Counted from the first letter of the stretch, positions 1 to 8,802 are shown. The stretch is 64,000 nucleotides of DNA from Paenibacillus timonensis (GCF_022427145.1 NZ_JAKSXN010000026.1:1-64000); one strand, 5' to 3'. Program-made: numbers and translations. The notes: a model not told the origin generated them from the letters alone.

Positions 1-42
1 TTGATGGATTGTTGACGGTAGGCTGGTTGCCTATAGGGCCTC

Positions 43-132
43 TTTGCACGATTATCCCTTTCGTTCAGGGAGTAGAGTCGATCCGTGATCTGTGTTTTTC
101 GGTAGCCTGAGCCAACGGGATAATCGTGCAAA
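43..132. repeat. Inverted-repeat element, copy 1
   Basis: The left arm TTTGCACGATTATCCC (43-58) is exactly matched by its reverse complement GGGATAATCGTGCAAA (117-132), with 58 bases between. The left arm runs on into TTTCGTTCAGG, as in the two other copies near 37.1 and 56.3 kb. No gene is visible in 1-186 apart from this element and the end of the FNR-type gene. The function is unknown; the arms would form a strong hairpin in RNA of either strand. Confidence 0.85.
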
Positions 133-186
133 AAACCGTACGAACAGCGGGGGGGTTAATCTGGCGCCGGAAAACACCAGCCAGCC

Positions 187-897
187 CTAGGCTTCCCCGG
201 CCAAGCGGCGCAGCGCTGCCGCATCGCGGATCTGCAACTGACGGCCCGAGACGGTGAGCACGCCGTCGTCGCTGAGCTGGCGCAGCTTGCGGCTGAGCGT
301 TTCCGGCGTCGCGCCGATGAGGCCGGCGAGTTCTTTTTTGGATACGGGAAGCATGAATGCTTCGGAGTTCGGCGCGGCTTTGCGGCGGAAATACAACAGC
401 ATCTTGGCTAAGCGACGGTCGGCCTCAAGCAAGGTCAGCACGGCCGCCCAGGCGTCGGCCTCCTCCAGCTGCGCGCTGAGCGCGGTCATAAACCGGGCCG
501 CCGTGTTCGGATCACGGCGCAAGATATCGAGGAAATCGCTGCGGAGAATCCGGCAGACGCCGGTCGCATCGGCCGCTATCGCGCTGGCGTAATGGGGCTT
601 CTCCTGCAATAGGGCGAACTGGCCGAAGAAATCCCCGGGAAACAGCAGCCGGATGATATGCTCTTTTCCGTTATCCTCCAGCTTGGTCAGCTTAATGATT
701 CCGCGGTTGACGACAAACAGCGCATCCGAGCGGTCGCCTTCGTGGAAAATGACTTCGCCCTTTTGGTACTGCGAGGTACGCATCACGGAATGAAGCAGAT
801 CTACTTCCGCTTCCCGCAGTTGGGCAAAGACGGGGACGTGAGACAGACAGGACGGTGTATTTACCGTATCTCGGGCGTGACAAGCGCAGGAATTCAT
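187..897 (-). CDS. Crp/Fnr family regulator, FNR-type with cysteine cluster
   Basis: This 236-residue transcription factor has a cyclic-nucleotide-binding-type sensor domain (about 24-140, with the PGDFFGQFALL turn) and a C-terminal helix-turn-helix (about 175-215). Cysteines at 4, 6, 17 and 115 resemble the four cluster ligands of E. coli FNR (three near the N-terminus, one at 122), which suggests an oxygen-sensitive 4Fe-4S cluster. The recognition helix reads ATPETLSRKL. It keeps the E..SR residues that give E. coli FNR its TTGAT preference. A perfect TTGAT-N4-ATCAA site lies in the divergent intergenic region. The gene is single and divergent from the V4R gene. Cluster binding is inferred; the C-X-C spacing differs from classical FNR. 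Confidence 0.85.
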   Translation of the reverse strand: MNSCACHARDTVNTPSCLSHVPVFAQLREAEVDLLHSVMRTSQYQKGEVIFHEGDRSDALFVVNRGIIKLTKLEDNGKEHIIRLLFPGDFFGQFALLQEKPHYASAIAADATGVCRILRSDFLDILRRDPNTAARFMTALSAQLEEADAWAAVLTLLEADRRLAKMLLYFRRKAAPNSEAFMLPVSKKELAGLIGATPETLSRKLRQLSDDGVLTVSGRQLQIRDAAALRRLAGEA

Positions 898-972
898 TAG
901 TTAACCCTTCCTTTCTTGGGATGACATCGCGTTATTTTAACTCTAACGTAACAGTCGATGGATCCAAGGATA

Positions 973-986
973 GTGATTGTTATCAC
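973..986. promoter_or_regulatory. FNR-like palindrome, upstream site
   Basis: GTGAT-TGTT-ATCAC is a perfect palindrome and differs from the FNR half-site TTGAT by one base per half. It lies 32 bp (three helical turns) centre to centre from the perfect FNR box downstream, between the divergent fnr-like and V4R genes. Confidence 0.55.
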
Positions 987-1004
987 AATATTTACGCCCC
1001 ATTC

Positions 1005-1018
1005 TTGATCCAGATCAA
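1005..1018. promoter_or_regulatory. FNR box, perfect palindrome
   Basis: TTGAT-CCAG-ATCAA matches the E. coli FNR consensus in all ten specified bases. It is about 78 bp upstream of the V4R start codon, in the region divergent from a regulator whose recognition helix predicts this specificity. It is probably an activation site for the V4R gene and possibly also an autoregulatory one. Confidence 0.75.
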
Positions 1019-1095
1019 GGCTCTTGGCATGCAGATGTGGCAAAGTAAACCTATCGAGGGAGATAACCCGATGAACGACGACAGGAGGAAGAAGA

Positions 1096-1548
1096 ATGAA
1101 AGGTTATACGTTTCATGATCTGCGGCAGATCGACCGCTCCCGGCTGGGAAATCAGGTGCCGCTGGAATTGTTTCGGGCGATCCGGCTGATCGGTATGCAG
1201 CAGGGGTTGCCGCTGGAGGGGAAAGGAACAACCGCTTCGATCGGCCGCAAGATCGGCGAAAGCCTGCCCGTAACAACGTTGGACGAGCTGCTTGGCTTAT
1301 TCGCAGAACTGCGCATCGGCCTGCCGCGAATGGTGGAGCAAGGTGAACGGCTGATACGGATCGCCATTGACGATTGCTTTTGCAAAGGGTTGCCGGTGAT
1401 CGAGGAGAAGAAAGTGTGCGACCTGGAGGGGGCGATCTTGGAAGGGGCGCTCGGCAAGATGTTAAACCGAAAAGTCAACGTGCGGGAGACGAAATGCAAT
1501 GTTTGCGGCGACGAGCACTGCGAGTACGAAATCCGAATTTATGAGTAA
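1096..1548 (+). CDS. V4R (4-vinyl reductase) domain protein
   Basis: This 150-residue soluble protein ends in a V4R-type region. The pattern KCNVCGDEHCEYEI (about 133-147) is the cysteine-containing end typical of V4R domains. It also has a CFC pair near residue 95. V4R domains bind small hydrophobic molecules or act as sensor modules in other families; no enzyme activity can be assigned here. A strong AGGAGG ribosome site precedes the ATG. It is probably controlled by the FNR box upstream and precedes a chemoreceptor gene by about 150 bp, so a sensory role is plausible but inferred. Confidence 0.7.
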   Translation: MKGYTFHDLRQIDRSRLGNQVPLELFRAIRLIGMQQGLPLEGKGTTASIGRKIGESLPVTTLDELLGLFAELRIGLPRMVEQGERLIRIAIDDCFCKGLPVIEEKKVCDLEGAILEGALGKMLNRKVNVRETKCNVCGDEHCEYEIRIYE

Positions 1549-1628
1549 TTGGGGGATGGCCTAGAGGAGTATCTGAAAAAATCGAAAAATGTCGAATAAT
1601 CAGCTAAATATTAGGTAAAGTTTCTACA

Positions 1629-1652
1629 TAAAACGACATATCCTGCCGATAT
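1629..1652 (+). promoter_or_regulatory. Candidate sigma-D promoter of the chemoreceptor gene
   Basis: GCCGATAT at 1645-1652 matches the sigma-D -10 consensus of B. subtilis in all eight positions. The nearest TAAA (1629-1632) is 12 bases upstream rather than the usual 14-16, so the -35 assignment is weak. Sigma-D control of chemoreceptor genes is usual in Bacilli. Confidence 0.5.
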
Positions 1653-1694
1653 TGATTTCATACGTCAATACTCTAAAGAGATGCGCAGGAGGTT

Positions 1695-3194
1695 ATGGAA
1701 ATGGCTGGTCAAGATGTGAGCGATTTTTTGTACAAGGATTTTCGAAAAAGGAACCTATTGATCTGTTTGACTTTAACGACGACGGTCATTTTGAGCCTCG
1801 CCATCCTGTTAGGACTACATACGAGCGCCATGGTTACCTCGCTGATCGTGATCCCGAACGCACTGATCTTGTCGCTGGTTTGGGGGGGATACGTGACCCG
1901 AAAGAAAGAAAATTGGATCCCCTATATCGCTATCGTGGGCATATTTATTACTTCGATGATTACCGTTCTTCAAGGAGGCGGGGGACCGCTCGGCGCGGTT
2001 TCGGCTTTCTTCGTTCTAAGCGTCGGCATCATGTACAATGATTTCAAGGTGGTCATGACCGGACTCGTCGCGGCTTTGGTGGTGATTCTGGTCAAATATA
2101 CGGCGTTTCATGACCCGGCTGGCGAAGGCTCCAATATTGCGGTACTGCTGTATTTCTTTGCCGTGACCGCATGGGTGCTGCTGGCCCAATCCTCACTGGG
2201 ACGCAAAATGCTGGCTAACTCGGCGAGAATGAATAAGGAAACGACGGAACTCTTGGCGCGTGAGCTGGAACGGGAGAAAATTACGTCTGAAGCAACCCAG
2301 ACGATTGCGGTTAGCATCGGGGAAATCCGCGGCAACAGTCAGGACAACTACCATGCGTTTCAGGAAATGGCTACGGCATTTCAAGAGATGGCTTCCGGTG
2401 CGGCCGCACAAACGGAAACGATCGGCGGAATCTCGGATACTATCGTGACCTCGAACGGATACATCGACCGGATGACGACCGCTTTAAACGAGTTGGTAGA
2501 GACGGTGTCGGAAACCAAAGCGGCTTCCGGCGAAGGCGCGGCGGTCATCAGTCAATTGACGGAAACCATCGACCGCTTCCACGCGAACATGAATGCGATG
2601 AAAGAGGATATCGGAGCGTTGATCGGAAATATCCATCTCATCGCCGAACTGACCGCCTCGATTCGCGAAATTGCTGAACAAACGAGCCTTCTATCGCTAA
2701 ATGCAAGCATCGAAGCGGCTAGAGCGGGCGAGCAGGGGCGCGGGTTCGAAGTGGTAGCTCATGAAATCCGCAAACTGGCGGACTTGACGAACGAATCCGC
2801 CAAACGAATTACGGATAATGTGGGTCAAGCCACGCATCAGGCCGATTTGTCCCAGGTACGGCTGGAGGAAAACGTCAAAGACATGGAACAGAGCCTGGCG
2901 CTGGTAAAGAAAACGGAAGGTGCGTTTATGTCGATTAACACCAACGTGGAGGAGCTGGCGCAAGGGGCAGTCGAAATGACCGACGTGGCCGGTTCGGTGC
3001 AGGAGAAGACGGACGAGATCGAGCAGGCGGTTAACGACTTTGTCGCCGTGGTTGAGCAGTCTTCGGCTACGCTGCAGGAACTGTTGGCTACCGTTGACAC
3101 GTTGACTTCGCAGAACCTGCCGATGGTCCGTCGGATCGAGGAAACCGACCAGGCCGTCAAACAGCTGGTTGACATGAAATCGCAGGCGAAATAA
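1695..3194 (+). CDS. Methyl-accepting chemotaxis protein, polytopic membrane type
   Basis: This 499-residue chemoreceptor has about six hydrophobic segments within residues 20-180, then a long cytoplasmic signalling coiled coil with the conserved hairpin tip ([20 protein letters not shown], about residue 325 onward). There is no large extracellular sensor domain and no obvious HAMP, so ligand sensing must occur in the membrane bundle or through a partner. The start is chosen from the AGGAGG site at about 1686. The upstream neighbour is a V4R protein, and a bidirectional terminator follows. It probably signals to CheA/CheW; the stimulus is unknown. Confidence 0.9.
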   Translation: MEMAGQDVSDFLYKDFRKRNLLICLTLTTTVILSLAILLGLHTSAMVTSLIVIPNALILSLVWGGYVTRKKENWIPYIAIVGIFITSMITVLQGGGGPLGAVSAFFVLSVGIMYNDFKVVMTGLVAALVVILVKYTAFHDPAGEGSNIAVLLYFFAVTAWVLLAQSSLGRKMLANSARMNKETTELLARELEREKITSEATQTIAVSIGEIRGNSQDNYHAFQEMATAFQEMASGAAAQTETIGGISDTIVTSNGYIDRMTTALNELVETVSETKAASGEGAAVISQLTETIDRFHANMNAMKEDIGALIGNIHLIAELTASIREIAEQTSLLSLNASIEAARAGEQGRGFEVVAHEIRKLADLTNESAKRITDNVGQATHQADLSQVRLEENVKDMEQSLALVKKTEGAFMSINTNVEELAQGAVEMTDVAGSVQEKTDEIEQAVNDFVAVVEQSSATLQELLATVDTLTSQNLPMVRRIEETDQAVKQLVDMKSQAK

Positions 3195-3211
3195 AGTCAT
3201 ACCCCTAAAAT

Positions 3212-3246
3212 AAACGGCTTGGTCCATGAGACCAGGCCGTTTTGTC
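3212..3246. terminator. Bidirectional terminator
   Basis: The hairpin AACGGCTTGGTC / GACCAGGCCGTT has one wobble pair and is followed by TTTTG. It sits between the convergent chemoreceptor and DMT-family genes. Confidence 0.85.
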
Positions 3247-3248
3247 CG

Positions 3249-3599
3249 TTATTTCGCCAGCAAATACACGCCGAGCAAGATGACGACTACGCCGAACAGC
3301 TTGGTCAGGGTGATCGTTTCGTGGAATAAGAAATAAGCCGGAACCAGCGCCAGAACATACGCCAAAGCCTGAAGCGGATAAGCGACGCTTAGCGGGAGGC
3401 GGGATAACACGACAAACCATAGCAGCGTAGCCAGTCCGTATAAACCGACGCCGCCGATCACTGCCGGCGAGGTCGCCAGCTTGCCCCAATGAAGACCTCC
3501 GGAACGGCCTAGACCGATTTTAAACAGGATTTGCCCGGTCACGAGTAGCAGGATATTGCCTAGCAACAGCAAATAACTAATGGTTTTGTCCATGGTCAC
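3249..3599 (-). CDS. Small DMT/EamA-family membrane protein
   Basis: This 116-residue protein has four predicted transmembrane helices in the small-multidrug-resistance/ArnE-F style, ending in the HETITLTKLFGVVVILLGVY segment typical of DMT proteins. It is the last gene of a four-gene minus-strand operon with a GT39-like transferase, a GT2 transferase and a DUF2304 protein. That context suggests movement of a lipid-linked sugar across the membrane rather than drug export. A GTG start follows GGGAGG by six bases; the gene overlaps the upstream one by 23 bases. Confidence 0.75.
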   Translation of the reverse strand: MTMDKTISYLLLLGNILLLVTGQILFKIGLGRSGGLHWGKLATSPAVIGGVGLYGLATLLWFVVLSRLPLSVAYPLQALAYVLALVPAYFLFHETITLTKLFGVVVILLGVYLLAK

Positions 3600-3930
3600 G
3601 GACCGCCTCCCGTTCTTTAAGGATGACGACTTCCTGGGTCAAGCGCAGCACTTGGGCCGTCAGGCGGGTAATCACGATCGTCAGGTGCAGGATAAACGCA
3701 AAGCAGAACAGCAGGCCGAACAGGAAAAGCACGGCGGGAGCATACTTCACGCCAAGCTTGGCGGCGAGCCATTCGACGAAATGAACGTTCATAGAGCAGA
3801 CCAGCAAAACTACGCTGAACAGGATCCAGAGCAGGGAGTACTGCTCCCGCAGTTTTTGGCGGCGCACCAGTTCCAGGACGAATACCAGGAACAATGCGGC
3901 AACAAACACGGAAAGAATATAGATCGCCAT
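3577..3930 (-). CDS. DUF2304 family membrane protein
   Basis: This 117-residue protein has three hydrophobic helices (about 2-20, 35-55, 68-90), a C-terminal coiled helix with LTQEVVILKEREAVRD, and the YSLLWILFSV motif seen in DUF2304 proteins. DUF2304 genes are usually found beside dolichyl-phosphate-mannose-synthase-like GT2 genes, as here. It may anchor or assist the GT2 enzyme. It starts directly after the GT2 stop codon. Confidence 0.75.
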   Translation of the reverse strand: MAIYILSVFVAALFLVFVLELVRRQKLREQYSLLWILFSVVLLVCSMNVHFVEWLAAKLGVKYAPAVLFLFGLLFCFAFILHLTIVITRLTAQVLRLTQEVVILKEREAVRDHGQNH

Positions 3931-4656
3931 TTAGTCCGTCACCGCCGTCCGATGCAGCGGGCGGCGCAGCGCGCTCATGAGCACGGATAACGTCACCTTC
4001 ACCATGTAGTAAGCGGAGCGCCACGGCGTTATCGACGATCTTCCGGTGGTGCGGGGGCGCATTTCAACCGGGATCTCGGCGATCCGGCAGCCTTGGCGTT
4101 TCAAGTACACGATCGATTCCACCTCGGGATAATCGGTCGGATAATACCTGGCATACAATTCGATGACCTTGCGCCCGGCGGCACGGAAGCCGCTGGTCGT
4201 GTCGGTGAAGCGTTCGCCGGTCACCCAGGAGACGAGCCGGGAGAAGAAGGCGATCCCCATCCGTCTCGCCGTGGAAGATCGGAAGGTCGCCTCCCCTAGG
4301 AACCGGGAGCCGATCACGAGGTCCTGCTCCGTAATTCCGGCAATCAGCTTGCGCAATTCTTCAGCCGGATGCTGGCCGTCGGCGTCCATCTGCACGGCGA
4401 TGTCATAACCCATTTGCTTGGCGTAGAGATAACCGGTTTGCATGCCTCCACCGATGCCGACGTTGTAAGGCAGCGTCAACACCTTGGCTCCGGCTTCCCG
4501 GGCACAGCTCTCCGTGCGGTCGGTGGAACCGTCGTTGATCACGAGGATATCGGCCTCCGGCGCGTGCTCCCGCACCTCCCGGATCACAGAGCCGATGCTG
4601 GCCTCTTCGTTATAGGCCGGTATGATGACGAGAATGCTCAAAGGTTCGAGATTCAT
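3931..4656 (-). CDS. GT2 glycosyltransferase, polyprenyl-phosphate sugar synthase type
   Basis: This 241-residue GT-A glycosyltransferase resembles dolichyl-phosphate mannosyltransferase. It shows the IPAYNEEASIGSVI start, the DGSTDRT nucleotide site and the QMDADGQHP metal-binding DXD motif (about residues 90-100). It probably moves a sugar from a nucleotide donor to undecaprenyl phosphate at the inner membrane face. It overlaps the GT39-like gene by four bases (ATGA) and abuts DUF2304, so the genes are translationally coupled. Confidence 0.88.
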   Translation of the reverse strand: MNLEPLSILVIIPAYNEEASIGSVIREVREHAPEADILVINDGSTDRTESCAREAGAKVLTLPYNVGIGGGMQTGYLYAKQMGYDIAVQMDADGQHPAEELRKLIAGITEQDLVIGSRFLGEATFRSSTARRMGIAFFSRLVSWVTGERFTDTTSGFRAAGRKVIELYARYYPTDYPEVESIVYLKRQGCRIAEIPVEMRPRTTGRSSITPWRSAYYMVKVTLSVLMSALRRPLHRTAVTD

Positions 4657-5951
4657 GAGGCGGCAGCCTCCTTTCGTGCCGACCTTTGATGCGAGCAGCG
4701 GAAGAACCGGGCGGACAAGTCGCCGAGCAAAAAAGATCCGAACAGGATCAGCAGCGTCATATTGGGATAGCCGTAACGGTTAAACGCTACGAACGGAACG
4801 TAGATCACCGTGAAATAAGCCAGCGCCAACAGGAGCGGGAGCAAGCGGTCCAGCTTCAGGCGGTGCGAGGCCATCGCCCACAGGATACCGGCCATGTTCA
4901 CGTACATCATCACCTCTTGGGCAACGTTCATCACCGGACGGTTGACCGGCCAAAACGGGCGCGAGTAAAACGGATGGAAATACAGCTCCACCCATCTCCC
5001 CAGCGTATACCAATACAGGTATTTCATCGGCTCATGCGTAAAACCGTAACGAAGGATGTCCAGACCTTTGCGAATGGCCGCGGAATCGGCGCCTTCGAAG
5101 ATCGTTTTTGGATCATATTGGGGGTAGGCTTCGAAAAAGCCGGCCGGCGGCAACTGCCAACGGATACGCGTACCGAGGAGAAACGGGCTTCCGCCGGAAT
5201 TGGTAAACAGGATAAATTCATGAAACGTCACCCAGTTGCGGATCCACCAAGGCGTCAGCAGCAGAGCATAGGTTCCCCCCATGAGCAGGGTGTATTTCAA
5301 CATCGTTCGCCAAGGAAGCTTCGTGCGCAGCCAAATGACCAGAAGAACGGCCGGGTACAAGGAAGCGTGCGGCTTAAAATAAGCCGCCGCCGCAGTCAGG
5401 ACGCCGATCAGGACGTATAGGGCCGCTCCGCCGCGTTCCATGGCCAGGATCGTGCAACAGACGAGGAGCAGCAGCAGCGTGCGGAAAGTCGTTTCCGAGA
5501 GAATGACCCCGGAGGAAAAGTAATCGGGCGGGTACAGGGCAGACACCGTGCAGGCGATCAGTGCCGCACGGGTGTTGAAGATGCGCCTGCCGATCCAGAA
5601 GATGAGGTAGATGCACAAGGTCTGCAGAAGGCACTGGAATAGGCGGAAGGCGACGATGCCGCCCTGCTCCTGGCCGAAAACGGCCATAAACCCGGACAGC
5701 ATCAGCGGCAGCCCGGGCATGATGAAGGCGGAAGGCGCCTCCTTGGTATTGTAGGCTAGTACGCCTTCGTTCAGCAGAAGACGAGCGGACTGAATATACT
5801 TCACGTCATCGTTGTTCGGGCGAACCGGGTCGCCTAAGAGGAAGTAATCGTTGTACATCAGGACGACAAGGCTCGATACGATTCCCACAAATGCCATCAG
5901 ACCGAACAGATACCACTTGGTCGGGCGGCGGACTTCGGATAACGAGAACAC
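4653..5951 (-). CDS. ArnT/PMT-like (GT39-type) glycosyltransferase
   Basis: This 432-residue polytopic protein has about ten hydrophobic helices. An acidic pair (NNDD) sits in the first extracellular loop, where GT39/ArnT enzymes keep their catalytic aspartate. It probably transfers sugar from the lipid carrier made by the downstream GT2 enzyme to an exported acceptor; the acceptor cannot be told. A GTG start is used. It is the first gene of the operon. Confidence 0.75.
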   Translation of the reverse strand: MFSLSEVRRPTKWYLFGLMAFVGIVSSLVVLMYNDYFLLGDPVRPNNDDVKYIQSARLLLNEGVLAYNTKEAPSAFIMPGLPLMLSGFMAVFGQEQGGIVAFRLFQCLLQTLCIYLIFWIGRRIFNTRAALIACTVSALYPPDYFSSGVILSETTFRTLLLLLVCCTILAMERGGAALYVLIGVLTAAAAYFKPHASLYPAVLLVIWLRTKLPWRTMLKYTLLMGGTYALLLTPWWIRNWVTFHEFILFTNSGGSPFLLGTRIRWQLPPAGFFEAYPQYDPKTIFEGADSAAIRKGLDILRYGFTHEPMKYLYWYTLGRWVELYFHPFYSRPFWPVNRPVMNVAQEVMMYVNMAGILWAMASHRLKLDRLLPLLLALAYFTVIYVPFVAFNRYGYPNMTLLILFGSFLLGDLSARFFRCSHQRSARKEAAAS

Positions 5952-6046
5952 AGCGATTCAACCCCACTTTGTTTGATTTTTGTCTCTAAAAATAGGCATG
6001 ATCCCCTTCTATTTTATATTATATCCAATATATTCCTGTGACAAGC

Positions 6047-6727
6047 TTAATCTGTCCGGACGCCGCCCAGCCGCTCCCTAAAGGTTTCTCCCGAATCGAC
6101 ATGCCCTCGGTTGATGGCTTCCCATAAATACAGCGAAGCAATGGAGCCGTAAGACGGCCACCGCGTGGCCGCTTGTTGCAAGTATTTGCGGTCGTCCCGA
6201 TCTTCCATGTCGTACACCCATTTGGCCGCCCGCTGCAGACCGGCATCGCCGTAGGACACGACATGTTCTCGGCCGAGAGCGAAGATCAGGAACATCTCCG
6301 CCGACCAGCGGCCGATGCCTTTGACGGAGACCAGCTTCCCGATGACTTCCTCATCCTCAAGCTCCTGCAGCCGGTCGAGGTCGATCTGTCCGGACAACAC
6401 TTTGTCGCTTAAATCTTTCAGATAGGCGACCTTTGAAGCGGACAGCCCGGCTGCCCGCAAGTCGGCGTCGCTTTGGGCCAACAGGGCGGCCGGGGACAGA
6501 TCCCCGGCCAATTCGATCACCCGGCCGCGAATGGTGGAGGCGGCCTTGACCGAGATCTGCTGGCTGATGATGGAGCGGGCCAGCTCGGTGAACAGGGGGC
6601 CTTGCGGTTTGGTCGCAAGGCTTCCGATCAGGGCGATCAGCCGGCCCATCCGGGGATCGGCGCTGGCCAGCGCCTGGGCCCGGGGTTCGTCCGGGTGCAG
6701 CTCAAATACCGGTTTCCCGAGGTTCAT
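6047..6727 (-). CDS. DNA-3-methyladenine glycosylase II (AlkA-type)
   Basis: This 226-residue base-excision-repair glycosylase of the HhH-GPD superfamily contains LARSIISQQISVKAA, the helix-hairpin-helix LVSVKGIGRWSAEMF, and the catalytic aspartate region in VSYGDAGLQ. It lacks the N-terminal domain of E. coli AlkA and is the short Bacillus-like form. The ATG at 6727 is chosen because AAAGGAGG precedes it. A longer open frame runs upstream into the ABC-F gene but has low-complexity, out-of-frame composition. Confidence 0.88.
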   Translation of the reverse strand: MNLGKPVFELHPDEPRAQALASADPRMGRLIALIGSLATKPQGPLFTELARSIISQQISVKAASTIRGRVIELAGDLSPAALLAQSDADLRAAGLSASKVAYLKDLSDKVLSGQIDLDRLQELEDEEVIGKLVSVKGIGRWSAEMFLIFALGREHVVSYGDAGLQRAAKWVYDMEDRDDRKYLQQAATRWPSYGSIASLYLWEAINRGHVDSGETFRERLGGVRTD

Positions 6728-6740
6728 GGGATAACCTCCT

Positions 6741-8729
6741 TTAGTTTGGATTCTCCTCCAGCAGCGTGACGTACTGCTGGAGGAGTTCGTCGGCGCGGAG
6801 CTGCAGGGCGTCACGCCGCTCCTGCAGCTCTGCGAGCCGCGCGGCGTCGCAGGCAGCCTCCGGCGCCTGCATCGCCGCGTCCACCGCCGCCAGCTCCGCT
6901 TCGGCGGCGGCGTAGTCGGCCTCCAGCTTCCGCACGGAGGCCGGGTTTGCCCCGGGCTTGCGCGCCGCTCCCGCGGCCGCATCGTCTTCCGCGCGGGCGG
7001 CGCTTGCCGCGGCGCCCGCGCTTCCGCCTGCGGCGGCCGGGCCCGCTGCGCCGGGCCGATCGGCCGCGCGGCCTGCAAGCCCCGCGTCCCCGGCGGCGGC
7101 GGTCTTCCGGGCGAGATCCGCCCGGTAATCCTCGTACCCGCCGAGGGTGACGGTCAGGCGGCCGCCCGCCAGCGCCCACACCTGCCCCGCTACTTTATTG
7201 ATGAAGTAGCGGTCGTGGGACACCGCCAGCAGCGTGCCCGGGTACTCTTCCAGCGCCTCCTCCAGCGCTTCGCGCGAATCGATGTCGAGGTGGTTGGTCG
7301 GCTCGTCGAGCACCAGCAGGTTCGGCTTCCGGTGCATCAGCACGGCGAGCCGAAGCCGCGTCCACTCGCCGCCCGAGAGGCTGCTCACCTTCTTGAATAC
7401 GTCGGCGCCGTAGAATAGGAAGCGGGCCAGCTGCCCGCGGGCTTCGCCCGCTTCGAGGCCGATCTCGTCGCGGAAAAATTGCAGGACTGTCTCGTCGTGA
7501 TCGGCAGGGGCTGCCTGCTGGGCCAGGTAACCCGGTTCAATGCGCGAGCCGAGCCGGACTTCCCCCTCTTGCGGCGGCTCCTGGCCCAGGATGTTCTTGA
7601 GCAGGGTGCTCTTGCCGGCCCCGTTGTCGCCGATCAGCACGGCCGCCTCGCCATAGCGCAGCGTGTGGGTCAGGCCGCGGTACAGGATGCGCCCGCCGCG
7701 GGCGTCGCCCACGTCCTTGAGGACAATCGCGTCTTTGCCGGAACGGTCCGCATGCTCCAGCTCCAGGCCGATGCGTTTCCGTTCCAGTATCGGCCGTTTG
7801 AGCTTGACCATACGGTCCAGAGCTTTTTGCATCGAAGCCGCCCGCCGGTGAAAGCCGGGATTCGGCGGGTTGGACCGGTTGCCCCATTCGATCAGCTGCT
7901 TGATCGTTTCCTGCATCTTCTTGATCTTCTTCTGCTGTTCCTCGTAATCGGCAAATTGCTGAAGCAGCCGGCGTTCCTTCTCTTCCTTGTAATAGCTGTA
8001 ATTTCCGTGGTAGGTGAACGCTTCTCCGTCCTCCAGCTCAATGATCTTGCCAACAACGGCATCGAGGAAATAACGGTCATGGGAGATGATGACGCACGTT
8101 CCCGGGAAGGTGCGGACGTATCCCTCGAGCCACTCCGTAGCCGCCATGTCCAAATGGTTGGTGGGTTCGTCGAGCAGCAACAAATCCGGCTCCCGCAGCA
8201 AAATGACCGCTAAGCCAACCTTCGTCTTCTCTCCGCCGGACAGCGAGGCGAACGGGCGGACGAATTGTTCTTCCGGGATGCCGAGGCCGCCGGCGACCCG
8301 GGCGATCGACGCTTCAATGTCGTAACCGCCGCCGCGTTCGAACGTCTCCTGCAGCCGGCCATATTGCCGAAGCAGCGGATCCAACGCGCCTGAATCGCCG
8401 GCTCCCGCCATCTCCGCTTCCAGCCGCCGCATCTCCGCTTCCAGGCTTCGCAAATCCGCGAACGCTCCAAGCAAGACGTCGTAGACCGTTTCTTCCCGGG
8501 AATAATCGGGAATTTGCGCCAGATTGCCGATCCGGGCGTTTTTTGGAATGGACAGCAGCCCTTGATCCGGACGCTCAATGCCGGACAGCAGCTTCATGAG
8601 GGTGGTTTTCCCCGCACCGTTGCGGCCGATCAGCCCGACCGTATCGCCGGTTTTAATTTCGAACGTCACATCGCTCAGCACCAACTCGGCGCCGTAAAAC
8701 TTTTGTATATTTTGACCTTGGATCATCAT
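6741..8729 (-). CDS. ABC-F ATPase, antibiotic-resistance/ribosome-factor type
   Basis: This 662-residue soluble twin-ATPase has Walker A motifs GRNGAGKTT and GDNGAGKST, signatures LSGGEKTKV and LSGGEWTRL, and Walker B DEPTNHLD twice, with the ABC-F interdomain linker between (about 240-320). It has no membrane segments. ABC-F proteins bind the ribosomal E site and either tune translation or displace antibiotics. The C-terminus has an Ala/Gly-rich linker of about 60 residues followed by a coiled coil. The start is ATGATG at 8729, after AAAGGAG. Expression is probably controlled by the leader upstream, which favours an antibiotic-responsive role; substrate class is unknown. Confidence 0.9.
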   Translation of the reverse strand: MMIQGQNIQKFYGAELVLSDVTFEIKTGDTVGLIGRNGAGKTTLMKLLSGIERPDQGLLSIPKNARIGNLAQIPDYSREETVYDVLLGAFADLRSLEAEMRRLEAEMAGAGDSGALDPLLRQYGRLQETFERGGGYDIEASIARVAGGLGIPEEQFVRPFASLSGGEKTKVGLAVILLREPDLLLLDEPTNHLDMAATEWLEGYVRTFPGTCVIISHDRYFLDAVVGKIIELEDGEAFTYHGNYSYYKEEKERRLLQQFADYEEQQKKIKKMQETIKQLIEWGNRSNPPNPGFHRRAASMQKALDRMVKLKRPILERKRIGLELEHADRSGKDAIVLKDVGDARGGRILYRGLTHTLRYGEAAVLIGDNGAGKSTLLKNILGQEPPQEGEVRLGSRIEPGYLAQQAAPADHDETVLQFFRDEIGLEAGEARGQLARFLFYGADVFKKVSSLSGGEWTRLRLAVLMHRKPNLLVLDEPTNHLDIDSREALEEALEEYPGTLLAVSHDRYFINKVAGQVWALAGGRLTVTLGGYEDYRADLARKTAAAGDAGLAGRAADRPGAAGPAAAGGSAGAAASAARAEDDAAAGAARKPGANPASVRKLEADYAAAEAELAAVDAAMQAPEAACDAARLAELQERRDALQLRADELLQQYVTLLEENPN

Positions 8730-8767
8730 GGCAATGTTTATCTCCTTTAATCCCATGCCGTCCATAC

Positions 8768-8802
8768 AAAAAAAGAAGGCAGCAGGAAATCCTGCTGCCT
8801 TC
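8768..8802 (-). terminator. Leader terminator (attenuator) of the ABC-F gene
   Basis: On the minus strand a perfect 12-bp stem (GAAGGCAGCAGG / CCTGCTGCCTTC) with a four-base loop is followed by seven Ts. It lies between the promoter at 9007-9035 and the ABC-F start at 8729, so it would stop transcription before the gene unless overridden. Confidence 0.85.

Noticed and set aside
43-132. Copy 1 of the inverted repeat as a plain intrinsic terminator
   Set aside because: There is no proper T-run after either arm, the loop is 58 bases, and the arm sequence recurs at two other sites, which a plain terminator does not explain.
4625-4660. Possible tRNA T-arm (GGTTCGAG)
   Set aside because: No acceptor, D-arm or anticodon stem surrounds it, and it lies inside the GT2 gene.
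6728-7078. N-terminal extension of the DNA glycosylase
   Set aside because: The extra 117 codons lie inside the ABC-F gene in another frame and are low-complexity Arg/Pro. A strong AAAGGAGG precedes the internal ATG.
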